DNA from: Malaya genurostris
Lineage: Eukaryota; Arthropoda; Insecta; Diptera; Culicidae
Assembly (NCBI RefSeq): GCF_030247185.1
Contig: NC_080571.1
Span: 143,939,191-144,003,190 of the forward strand
DNA: 64,000 nucleotides
Reading direction: 5' to 3'
Shown: positions 22,019-31,751 of the stretch, piece after piece
Position numbering within the stretch: the first letter of the stretch is position 1
How the letters are laid out: every line of letters begins with the position of its first letter
Program-made: the position numbers and the translations under genes
Notes under the pieces: generated by a model
What the model was told of the DNA's origin: nothing
What the model saw: only the letters and a program-made list of their open reading frames with translations
Databases searched by the model: none

Positions 22019-23492
22019 TGTTAAATTTTAAATTCATTATAATATTATTTGCAAATTTCCATCCGATTTGAAATGCTTCAAAAAGTGATGAAGTCGAATT
22101 CATTTGGATGATCATTTGAAAAAGTTGATCTTGTAGGTAGATCATTTTATTTTCAGTTATATCGCCTAAATCGACTTCATTTAAAGAAGCGAATGGCATT
22201 GAAGGAATATTTGTAGGTAGACTGCCATTAGAAGAAGATGATTTGGCCGGTCAACCTATTAATAAATTGTTTTCGTTAGAAGAAGAACTGCAAGGCGGTC
22301 CTGTGTTTTGATTATTTACATTAGAAGAAATAGGTGATAGATTTCTACCTAATATACCAGCATAACTGACATTAGAAGAAGATGATGACGAGGTCGATCT
22401 ACCTGTCAATAAATTGTTTTCGTTAGAAGATGAATTGGCAGGCGTACCTGTATTTTCAGGTATGTTCTGTAAATTTAAGGTCGTTGATTTGACTTGTTGT
22501 CGAAGCGAACGAGCGTTTAAAATTTTTTCCCTGACAGGACATTTCAAATAATTGGATTTATGATTTCCATTGCAATTTGAACATGAAAATTTATCAGTGG
22601 TTTCATTCATTGGACAAACGTCTTTCGAATGCGATTTACCACAATTCAAACACCGTATATCCATATGACAATTTTTGGTTCCATGACCGAAGCCTTGGCA
22701 ACGACGACATTGCGTTAAGTTTGCAATACGATTATGCCGTTTATAATGTTCCCAATGAATTTTAATGTGGGAAATGAAACGTACTTTTTCTAAAGTTTTC
22801 AAATTGTTTACATCACTTCGGTTGAAGTGTATTAGGTAAAGTTCATGGGAAATTCCAGAGCGTGGTTTAGAAGTACCATTCGCTCTTTTTTTCATAAGTA
22901 TTACTTGGGAAGGGGCAAAACCAAGCAATTCTTTTAGTTCATTTTTAATTTCATCAATACTTTGATCATTTGATAATCCTTTCAAGACAGCCTTGAAGGG
23001 TCTGTCTGATTTTATATCATATGAATAAAATTTATGAAGTTTTTCGGACAAATATCGAATAAGACGTTCGTAATCTTCCAATCCATCCACCAAGACTCGA
23101 CATTCTCCTCTTCGTCCGATTTGAAATGAGACTTTTACTTCCGGGAGAAAAGTAGAAAGCTCAGTACGGAATGCTTTGAAGTCGGAAATCATCACCGTCA
23201 CTGGTGGCATAGATTGATGTTTCTTCCCAGAACGACAAGCGTCCATTTTGGGAATTTTTGAAGAATTTTCTTCTATGTCGCTACAATCGGATTCAGGAAG
23301 AATCTCGTAAATATTGTTAGACGGCATAGGATCAATGGAAGGGAAATCCGTCCGTTGTCTTTTATTTTTACATTCAGATTCTATAAGATCGTGAATGTTA
23401 TTAGAAAAATGTTGAATAACGGATTGTGATTTATTCCGTATTGAATTATTTTTAGCCTTAGGCTTGTTGCCTTTCCGGTTGGACGCAGGCAT
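22005..23492 (-). pseudogene. LINE ORF1 with one premature stop (copy 2)
   Basis: Codons 1-413 (23492-22251) match copy 1 ORF1 through the three zinc knuckles. An AGA codon of copy 1 is TGA here (LLIG then stop), and the rest of the frame, including the last 64 codons from 22199, is still open. A small replacement or indel also distinguishes the Ser-rich linker (PENTGTPAN versus PENSSKAPAN). The product would lack only the C-terminal ~80 residues. The ORF2 start at 22018 no longer overlaps translated ORF1. Confidence 0.93.
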
Positions 23493-23770
23493 TTTTTAAA
23501 TTAATGAAATTTTAAATTAAATTAACTAGGCTAAATTAGTCTTCGATTAGACTCCTAGCTAGCCTTAAAAAAGGCTGATTAATTTCTTAGTCACTCTAAT
23601 ATCACTCTTTGTATCACTTAGTCACTTGGTTAGTGATTCAGGTAGCCTTGAAAAAGACTGAAGCCTTGAATCAATGAAACTCTAGGTAGCCAGAAAAAAA
23701 ATTCCAGGAGCCAAGAGCTATACGCGTGCGGTGCGAACGACTGTTCAACACCGACTGAAATTGATCACAT

Positions 23771-24840
23771 GTTTTCGGTTCGTTACCTACGTATTGTCTT
23801 AAATAGGTTTTCAATTCCCTATTCGATCGTTCCACCAAGTTTGCTTATGGATGATATATACTTGTAGTAATCTTTTTAATTTTTAAAATTTTACATACAT
23901 TTTTCATAAGAGAACTAACAAAGTTGGTTCCATTATCGGTTACTAATTCGGCAGGTGTCCCATATTAACTTATATAATTATTTACGAAAGTTTGCGCGAC
24001 CGCGGCACTTTTCCATCGGTGCTACAATTAAATATCTAGTCAGATCGACAAGTCCGTATCTATTACCCCATTCTGACTCAGGTAATACCACTATGTCCAT
24101 ATACAATTTCTCGTATGGTTCGGACGATGTCGTGGTAAATCTCATTGGAATTTTGTTCGATTCGATTTTATTTTTCTGGCACGAGTTACATTGTTTAACA
24201 TAATTTTCAATATCCTTTCGCATATTAGTTCAATGTAATAGCGGACTTATTCTCTTCAACATTCGTTTGCTTCCAACATGTTCACCTAGAGGAGCATCGT
24301 GGAATTCTTTCAATACAGTTTCGCGGTCTTTTTCTGGCACCCACATCCTGTCTTTTTTCGGTGCGTATAGTGTGAGTATTTTATCAAATTTCTCGGCAAT
24401 AAATCTCAACACATTTGCCTCAGAGGTTTTCTGCATGTTTCGAAAAGAAAAAAATTTGCATGTTCTTTGCATTTTTTATGTCTTCATGACAGTTAGTGAA
24501 TGCATCTACCAACCCATCTATTAGAATTCTTCTATCGGTTATTGATCTACTCGAGCCATTTAGAACCAATCCCCATATTTTACGTTCTGGGATTGCAAAT
24601 ACTCTTCCATTCAGATAGTCCTTCAAACCGTGTGGTAGGTCTTTCAGTTCGGCTAATTCTTTATACGCTGATCTACTATTTACTACTATGAGAGTACCGT
24701 CAAATTCGCTTTCACTAGCTTTATGTTTTCAAAATTTTAGTCGATCAAAATCGATATCATTATTAATCATACTTATTTCATATTCTTCGAAATATGGGAG
24801 TGCTCCCAAATCTTCATTTTCGTCCTATTAGGAGTCTATG
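23771..24840 (-). pseudogene. gypsy integrase N-terminal and core (element 2), broken
   Basis: Three overlapping minus-strand pieces (24626-24420, 24472-24230, 24223-23978) encode an integrase in changing frames. They include GEHVGSKRMLKRI (second His region of the HHCC module), CNSCQKNK (the CC pair) and the core start with LYMDIVVLP (first catalytic Asp). Sequence down to 23771 continues the core, and the C-terminus resumes beyond LINE copy 2. Multiple frameshifts and stops show the copy is dead. Confidence 0.8.
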
Positions 24841-25885
24841 TTTTCTAATCATTATCTTTGCCTAGTTTATAGCGAATGTCCATTTCCAAACCTTGTTGTT
24901 TCAGACGTAGATGCGTTAGCGTAGGCGAAGTTTCTTTTAAATGCCATATTGAAATCAGCGGTCGATGATCAGTGTATACAATAAATCTCTGAACATAAAT
25001 AAAGTGTTTAAAACGGTTCACTACCCATACGATGGCTAACAATTCTTTTTCAATCGTATGGTATTTCCTTTCAGCACCTACTAGGCCTCTGCTTGCATAT
25101 GAAATGGGCCTATCGATCGATTTTTCATTAGAGAGTACTGCTCCAATAGCGTACTCGCTCGCATCTGTCGTGATCACGAACGTATCTTTATAGTTCGGTC
25201 TAACTAACAGCGTGCCAGAAGTTAAAAAAATTTGCAAATCCAAGTAAACTTAATGTTCTTACGCAAGAGATCTTTCCATGGTTCACGCTTCTCTGCTATG
25301 TGAGGTATGAATTTTCTGTAGAAATTTACTGTTCCTAAGAATGACCGGACACCTTTGACTGTTTTTGGTACCGCCATCTCTTTTATTGTTTTTGTATTGT
25401 CCTCCATAGGACGAATTCCTTCTTTGTCAATTGCATTTCGGAAATACATAATTTAATTTTTCAATATTAGGCATTTACCTGGCTCGACTTTTAGATTATG
25501 TAGGCGGAGAGCCTCTAAAACTTTGCGTAAGTTTTCATTGTGTTCGTAGATGGTAACACCGAAAACAATTATATCATCCAGATAGACGATTGTTTTAAAT
25601 CCTTATATCTCATTAAGTACCGTATTCATTAATCTTCGGAACGTCGACGGGCTGTTACGCAGGCCCATAGGCATTCTTGTGAATTCAAAGTTGCCTTTTG
25701 GAGTTGAAAACGCTGTCTTGGCTGCATCTTTTGAGTTAATTGACACTTGGTGAAATCCTGATTTCAAATCCAAGGTAGCAAAATATTTACTGTTTCCAAG
25801 ATTATCTAGAATCTCGTCAATTAGTGGAATTGGGTATACAAATGGCTTTGTAACTAAATTTAAAGCCCTGAAGTCAACCACGATT
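24841..25885 (-). pseudogene. gypsy RT palm/thumb and RNase H (element 2), broken
   Basis: The piece 25881-25603 has VVDFRALNLV and the first RT Asp in TLDLKSGFHQV, then FEFTRMPMGL. The region 25600-25450 holds the second catalytic box (LDDIIVF-like, near 25575-25590) with stops. The piece 25449-25222 covers the connection (VRSFLGTVNFYRKF). The piece 25243-24845 is RNase H, with ITTDASEYAIGAVLS, the E in TIEKELLAIVW and YTDHRPL. The frame changes between pieces. The gene is interrupted upstream by the solo LTR at 25890. Confidence 0.88.
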
Positions 25886-25889
25886 CTGT

Positions 25890-26602
25890 TGAGAATTGAT
25901 TAAGATTGAGATTGGTTTATTTTTATCAGTTCTTCAACTTATATAGTCTATTCTCTCCTAGCCTAGCTAATTCGTTTTTACAATTGGGATCACTGAGAAT
26001 CCGGGAGGAGGAGTTGGAACGCGCAATGTAAATCTGGCTTAACCAATGGGACTCGTTGTATCGTGTCGGCCATTGTATATTTCGTGGATAAGAGAGTGAG
26101 TAAAGCTTCTTGATGAGCGAGAGCGGGTGTGATACGGAGAGGAGATGGCGATAGCATGTTGGGTTATTCTCGTGAGTGTCGGTTTAAGTTAGTGTGTGTT
26201 CTTGAGTTACTGTTATTCTAGGTCGTGTTGACTTGTATCGATTTTGGGACATGAGGGACGTGAAGAAGAGGGAAGTGACACAGGCTGTTGTGTTTTTGTT
26301 TTCTGTTACTTCGATGACATAACGATTTGAAACTTCATGCTTCCTTGTTTCTGTAGTCGAATTTTATTACCACTGCGTTTTTTCGCTGGGTCACCGAAAC
26401 GTGCAAGTTTTGATATTTTAGTTGCCTTCATGTAGGTAATGTTTTTATTTTATGTAGGTTTATAGGTTTTCGTGGAAGGGAGCTTTTACGGGTTTTTGTT
26501 AAGCGCGTATGGTCTGGGGTGTGTGAAAGATTTAGTATTAAATATTCATATTACATGGTCTGGAATGTGTGAGGAGATTTAGTGTTAAAGGCTCATATTA
26601 CA
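25890..26602 (-). mobile_element. solo LTR inserted in gypsy RT
   Basis: 713 bp that on the minus strand start TGTAATATGAGC and end TTCTCA. The 4-bp target duplication CTGT (plus strand) lies at 25886-25889 and 26603-26606. Removing the LTR and one CTGT puts the RT reading frame back in register across the site. The LTR is clearly related to the mdg1-like LTR at 5059-5796 but differs by many substitutions and a different inner end, so it belongs to a related subfamily. An AATAAA signal lies at 25921-25916. A solo LTR arises by recombination between the two LTRs of a full element. Confidence 0.9.
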
Positions 26603-26606
26603 CTGT

Positions 26607-27225
26607 ATTTCTTGTTACCAAATTCATCGTCCTACTTGCGAACATATAAGACTGGTGCATTCCACGGGCTTTTGCTAGGCTTTATGATACCTTGTTTACG
26701 CATTTCTTCAATTTCTTCATTAATATGCCTCTTCGTAGCTTCTGGAAATCTGTATTGCCGTTTATTGATCGGCACATTTGAAGTGGTTTCAATTTCGTGC
26801 ACTGCCGCATCGGTGATAGTTAATTTGCCCCCCTTTGGATAGAATACATCGCTATAAGATGCCATAATTTTCTCTATATCCACAAAACTTGTTCTTTTTA
26901 ATTGAATCATATTTAGTGATTGTAATACTTTATCCGTTCGGTCTCGACCAGTTATTCGACCGTATCTTTTATTTTCCGTAAGAATTACGTCTTGATTTGC
27001 ATCTAAATCAAGGAAATATTTATCTTCCTCGTCACATTTTCTGTCTATACAATCTTTTCCTTCTTCATTATTAATATTAGTCCCACAACAGGGAAGCATA
27101 CCATCTGAACGATCGTCGTTTTTGTACATATCATAGTTTTTCTGGTACGGTGCATTAATGTCATTATTTTTATTCACTTTCTGGTTCATTTCATATTTAC
27201 ATCTTTGGCTTCTCATTATTATCAT
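26607..27225 (-). pseudogene. gypsy protease-RT linker and RT N-terminus (element 2)
   Basis: The 197-codon piece 27225-26632 ends in the RT fingers (MRKQGIIKPSKSPWNAPVLYVRK, read as two adjacent blocks). It is preceded by VPINKRQYRFPEA, the usual gypsy block before RT. A stop follows at about 26630. The protein continues across the solo LTR. Confidence 0.85.
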
Positions 27226-27381
27226 TTACTTCGTTATTTCTTTCATCATTCCTGCGGATTGATATTTCAATGTTGTACTCATCCTTATCTGCAGGACGCA
27301 TCCCTTAATGCTCAGTTGCATGTACCTTTTCTTTTCTTGTTACTGGTATATTTGCTACATTATTGTGCTCGTTTGGTACAC

Positions 27382-27663
27382 TTAGCATTTGTACTCGAAA
27401 TTCTGAGTGACATACATTGTGTATATCTTTAAAAACTCTGCTCCAATGATTCCAGAAACACACAAATCTTTTACTATATAAAATCTAACTCTGTAATGAG
27501 TTTTTCCAATCATCATCGTGACTTTTACTGACCCAATAGTCTGTGATTGAGTTCCATCAAAGCCAGCAATGTACAAATTATCTATATAGTTTATTTTCTC
27601 TGATCCTATTTTCGCGACAGTTTCCCATCTCATTACGTTATAAAATGCTCCAGTATCGAGCAA
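27382..27663 (-). pseudogene. gypsy aspartic protease (element 2), N-terminus cut
   Basis: 93 codons starting at the active-site block LDTGAF (DTG at about 27651-27660) and running to GIIGAEFLK, the hydrophobic-hydrophobic-G block of retropepsins. Coding sequence upstream of the DTG is lost because a dispersed repeat (family E) begins at about 27668. Confidence 0.85.
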
Positions 27664-27667
27664 TTAT

Positions 27668-28330
27668 TTAATTTTTGTCGTGAATACGACTTACTTTACT
27701 ATGGGGTGCCTTTTCAAAATTTACTCTCTGAGAGAGTGATAAGTTTTTGATCGTGAATATCTGTTGTTGTATCTAACGAATCAACATAATTTCTACTACA
27801 TGCCATCGGAAATATGATTACAATTTTATGATGAAATTTTCAGTTTTGTGACATAATCTTAAATAATTCAAAATTAAACTTTTCTGAAATGTTTGGTATA
27901 AACGAGTATCAAAGAGAATAATTCATAAGGCGCGTTTGACTTTCTCTATTTTTAAAGCTCATAGCTCAGTGATCTGTGAAAGGTTTTATATAATCTAACT
28001 ACCAATAGAATCGAAATTTTTCTACTTAAACGTGTATAGAAAAGGCACTGAAGTATTTCAATAGTACACTATTGAAAAACCTGTCTCATTTGACCCATGT
28101 CAACACCAGCCAATCAGAACGCGTTCTGAGGAAGAGAACAAAATATCAACTGCTGCACAACAAATCGTTCGAGAAAAATGTTCCGAAAAGAGACTCTGTT
28201 CTCCTGTTTCTGATGAGCTTCATATGATTCTGATTTTGGTTCAAAAGTGAGAGGTATTTTCCGTAAGCATATCCAACCTTGGTCACTGTGTATGCTAGTT
28301 ACATACTTATTCATAAATCTCATTCTTAAA
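27668..28330. repeat. family E dispersed repeat, copy 1
   Basis: This starts with the imperfect palindrome GTCGTGAATACGAC at about 27680. It matches, in inverse orientation, 55460-55812 through several long blocks (GAGAGAGTGATAAGTTTTTGATCG-like start, the TCATTTGACCCATGT block and the GAGGAAGAGAACAAAATAT block). It has about 170 bp (27912-28085) absent from the other copy. I see no terminal inverted repeats or coding capacity. The insert ends somewhere before 28380. Confidence 0.65.
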
Positions 28331-28374
28331 ATACCCCTTACTTATTCATAAATCTCATTCCCAAAATACCCCCC
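28305..28374. repeat. 35-bp direct duplication
   Basis: Two adjacent copies of ACTTATTCATAAATCTCATT plus 15 following bases start at 28305 and 28340, with a few mismatches. Confidence 0.85.
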
Positions 28375-28399
28375 AATTCTCCACTACGTCAAACTTCGT

Positions 28400-28640
28400 T
28401 TGGAAAATTTTTCCTGCGATGATGAAGATTAGTTCTACGGTATCTAATGTTTTTCTAACAGTACCTGTTACCCCGGAATATTCAATGACTTCGTTGTATA
28501 TGCTCCAATATACACTGCGTTTCGTCTTCTTATCAAGTTGCCAAATGCTCCAGTGTCTACCAGCAACTGCATCTCGTTATTTGGTTTGTTTGCGATCTCA
28601 ACAACATCATACATTCGTTGTCTTTCGTCTTATGTTATTT
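28400..28640 (-). pseudogene. gypsy aspartic protease (element 3), broken
   Basis: The minus strand reads NEMQLLVDTGAFGNLIRR around 28580-28530, a retropepsin active site (DTG near 28551-28560), with stop codons soon after. It is a second protease about 0.9 kb from the one at 27660, in the same orientation. The two halves therefore come from different gypsy copies or from a rearrangement. Confidence 0.7.
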
Positions 28641-29049
28641 GACCCATGTCCCTTCTTTATGTTTTTTGCTATCTTTTTCTTCAAGGTTCGTATCACTCTT
28701 CATTGGTTTTCGGAGTTCTTGATGCTCCATATCTCATTTGATCAGGCATATTTCTGGTCCTGATATTATGATCATATTTTCGAAATATTTTCCTGTTACT
28801 TTATGTCATGCAGTTTACCCATAGTTGTTTCGCATTGTGTTTGATATGTTTATTATCAAAATTGTTATCGTCGATTAAGCACCCGTCGTTGCAATTATAT
28901 TCGTTGCGTAAGCTTCGATTGTGTTTATGAGAATTTTCGATTTGTCCCTCTGGATAATATTCATATTTTTTGTTTTTCCAGAGTTTTCGTTTATCAATTG
29001 CATGGTAGAGTAGCGGCCGATTTTCAATATTTGATAATACATTGCTGAA

Positions 29050-29600
29050 CTACGCCTCTTCTTTTAGGAATCTTAATAATTCTTGAAATTTAAGCTGCCT
29101 ATGATTGTTGGCTAAATGTTTTAATCTTTCATTCGATAATCCTGCTATAAAATGAATCGTTAATCCTCTTTCTGCGAAGGATTTCTGTACTTTTTCTTGA
29201 CCTTGATTCCCTTGCTGAGTGTCAATATATTCCATTATTCGTAGCGCTCTTTCAGCGTACTCTTCCAAAGGTTCTGAATATTGTTGTCGAGAGTTTCGAT
29301 CCTCATAAAAATCTCTTCTACAGTGATTTTCAAACCGAATACGTCTCTTAAATTCCTGAACATAGCCTTTACTGTATCAGCTCTTATTCTATTAATACAG
29401 GTTGCCGCTTTACCTTTTAATTTCATTAGTACTACATTTAGTAGTGGTTTCTGGTTTTCCCCTTCCGGGATGTCTTCTGTAAAATACTCTATTCGCTCAA
29501 TAAAAGGCTCTCATTCGTCTACTGGCCCGTGGAATTCCGGGATACATTGTATTGCCTCTAGCATTTGACATTGGTACCCACCGCCTCGCATTATTGGTCA
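29050..29600 (-). pseudogene. gypsy Gag (element 3), broken
   Basis: Two overlapping minus-strand pieces (29426-29235 and 29268-29050) show a Ty3/gypsy Gag capsid pattern. KLKGKAATCINRI comes first, then EPLEEYAERALRIMEYI and FIAGLSNERLKHL. Stops and a frameshift near 29250 disrupt it. The stretch 28700-29040 between gag and protease, where a nucleocapsid would lie, shows no intact zinc knuckle. Confidence 0.65.
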
Positions 29601-29619
29601 TTGTATAGTACAAAGCTTC

Positions 29620-30430
29620 AACTGCTGCGAGCCCTGCGTGGTTGAATTTCGTTCGCATTGGCATTTTTGTTTATTATTGAGCCAGCCCAACTCGTTGCTC
29701 TCAAATTTGTCATGCCCGCCGTGTGCGAAACCAAACTGTCTTTGTTAATTCCGCTATAAGGATCGACGACGGCATAGGTAGCAACAACATACCGTACCAT
29801 ACTCGTGGTTTAATGTTGTTGTTTACCGTATGCGACTCAAAGTCAATGTTGGTTTATTATTATTATAGTCATATACTGCTTCTTTTCCCCGTACTCTGTT
29901 TTTATTTCGGTTGCCAGATTGTTTTGGTGCGTTGCCGTTTCTGGTGAGATGAGAACACAGATAACTAAACAAAGCTGCAAGTCTGAAATTCAGAACACTA
30001 GCGTGCGATTAAATCAACTTCTGCTTGTTTTAGTCCAGTTTCGACCGCTCGTCGTGATTGCCACTTTGTTGAACCCGCTAGTCACGATCGGTTATCGCGT
30101 ATCACGTTGGCGATTCGGAACTGATCAGTTGTGCAACAACTCCGATTAATGGCTTGAGTCTGACTATCCGACTAACTGACTTGTCTACGGGCCGATGCCG
30201 GAGACTAACGGATATTTTCCGCGGATATAACTCCTAACTCTTCCCAACTAAGGAAGAGACTACGACCTGAGCGTTTGAGGTTCTTAAACACGCAGAAGGT
30301 GCGCTCACCGATGCAGCTGTTTGAATGCGTCGACGTCTGCTTTCATCCAACGCACAAGAAGAAATGATCGATTTTGGACTACGGTTCCCCTTTTATAACT
30401 TTCAGTTGAAGATATGTGCCTGATTACCAT
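29620..30430 (-). other. possible 5' leader and LTR of gypsy element 3
   Basis: This is the place where the 5' end of element 3 should lie. A TATA box (TATAAAAGG on the minus strand, 30397-30389) supports an LTR promoter. A primer-site-like TGGCAACCG occurs on the minus strand at about 29913-29905. The outer LTR end is not clear; TGTAAAATT near 30445 is one option. No second LTR is available for comparison, so this is inference. Confidence 0.35.
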
Positions 30431-30444
30431 GTTTTAAAATTTTA

Positions 30445-30610
30445 CAAAACTTAATTTTTGAGTTGTTTGTGGTTATATCACACTGCTGAAAATATTATCC
30501 TAAATTCCTGATCATATTTTTGATGAAATAGTGAAAGAATTATGTTGCTGCCTTTAATACAAGTCGAGATATTAAGTTCCCCTTCATTGGAACTAACAAG
30601 TTATTTTTTG
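30445..30610. repeat. diverged family E fragment
   Basis: About 165 bp align with 55600-55760 in the same orientation, through blocks such as TTTAATTTTTGA, TATCACAC..CTGAAAAT, TGATCATATTT and AATTATGTT. Identity is around 65-70% by eye. This is a third, older copy of family E. Confidence 0.45.
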
Positions 30611-30794
30611 TCACTAACTTTTGCGCTCCTACTTCCTTTGTCTCTTCACCATCTCAATGTCAACTTACTAGATCTATGTCGTTATTTAGTCATTTCGTTC
30701 TCCTTCCCCCCTTTTCCATGACATTTTACACAACATTTACTTCTGTATGTTTTGCCTTTTTCTTATAGAAAGGTTATGCAATCACTGTGAAAAC

Positions 30795-31495
30795 CAGAGA
30801 TGCCAGATATTTTCATAGAAAATCTGTATTGATTCGTATAAAATATCTGTATTTATCTGTATTCGCTAATAAAATGAAATTTCTACAATGCAATTATGTT
30901 AAAAGGTGTTGTTCCAATAGATTATGGTTATAGAGTGGTAGATTAAATTTCATATCTTATATTATAATCATCGACGAAATTTTAGAGTTTTTTCCTATCA
31001 ACAACAATTGAATTATGGTGCCATATACTCGTCTGTTTGAAAATGTTCACTTCATAAGTTGAGATGGATTTCCAAAACCCAATATGAAACGTCGAGTCAG
31101 GTAATACAACTGTCAGTCTGGCAATAATGTTTCATGATGCCAAGACTTGTCTAACTTGTAAGTTCAATTTAGTTACAAATTTTAATATAAATGGATTTCA
31201 GTGTTCTTCATTAAATATCTGCTCAAAAAATATATATTTTAAAAAGTGATTTGTACGTTGATTCCTAAACGTTTATCTCGTCATTGCAATCAAATACTAA
31301 TAGATAGCTCAAATACTAATAGATAGCTCAAATACTAATAGATAGTTTATTTTTTTCCTTAATACTTTTGGTGAAATCTGTATAAATCTGTATTAAATTT
31401 AAGAAATCTGTAAGAAATTTGTACTCTGTATTAAATCTGTATGCGTATGTAAAAATCTGTATAATACAGATAAATCTGTATAAATGGCATCTCTG
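30795..31495. mobile_element. hAT-type MITE, 701 bp
   Basis: Perfect 11-bp terminal inverted repeats (CAGAGATGCCA ... TGGCATCTCTG) are flanked by an exact 8-bp target duplication GTGAAAAC (30787-30794 and 31496-31503). An 8-bp duplication with CAG-type ends is the hAT hallmark. Subterminal regions are rich in AATCTGTAT-like repeats on both sides. There is no transposase ORF, so movement would need a transposase encoded elsewhere. A 19-bp triplicate lies inside at 31291-31347. Confidence 0.9.
31291..31347. repeat. 19-bp tandem triplicate inside the MITE
   Basis: CAAATACTAATAGATAGCT occurs three times in a row, starting at 31291, 31310 and 31329. Confidence 0.95.
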
Positions 31496-31751
31496 GTGAA
31501 AACCGACTATTGAACCGAGACCCGGAGGGCCAAGTGTCATATACCATTCGACTCAGTTCGTCGAGTACGCAAAATGTCTGTGTGTGTATGTGTGTATGAG
31601 CGTATGTGTGTATGTAACGTTTTTTTGTACCAACTTTTCTCGGAGATGGCTAAACCGATTTACACAAATTTAGATTCAAAGGAAAGGTACTTACTCTCTT
31701 ACTCTATCAGTCGTAGACCACGCGGGTCTCTGCTGTATACAGGAGGCGTCT

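Larger units (their letters stand above)
19130..23758 (-). mobile_element. Jockey-type LINE, copy 2, full length
   Basis: This is the same element as copy 1, in the same orientation 550 bp away, inserted in the integrase of gypsy element 2. The poly(A) tail is short (19141-19130), the 3'UTR TA run is short and the 5'UTR has no duplicated unit. ORF2 is intact. ORF1 has a premature stop. The 12-bp target-site duplication is exact. Confidence 0.93.
30751..31688. repeat. boundary cassette and family A unit, split by a MITE
   Basis: The pieces 30751-30794 and 31496-31688 together read as the usual cassette: GCCTTT..CTATAGAAAGG, then AACCGACT..GAAC, TATACCATTCGACTCAGT, a TG tract and the GATGGCTAAACCGATTT core. 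The MITE sits between them. The block continues at 35141 beyond the RTE-like LINE. Confidence 0.8.
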
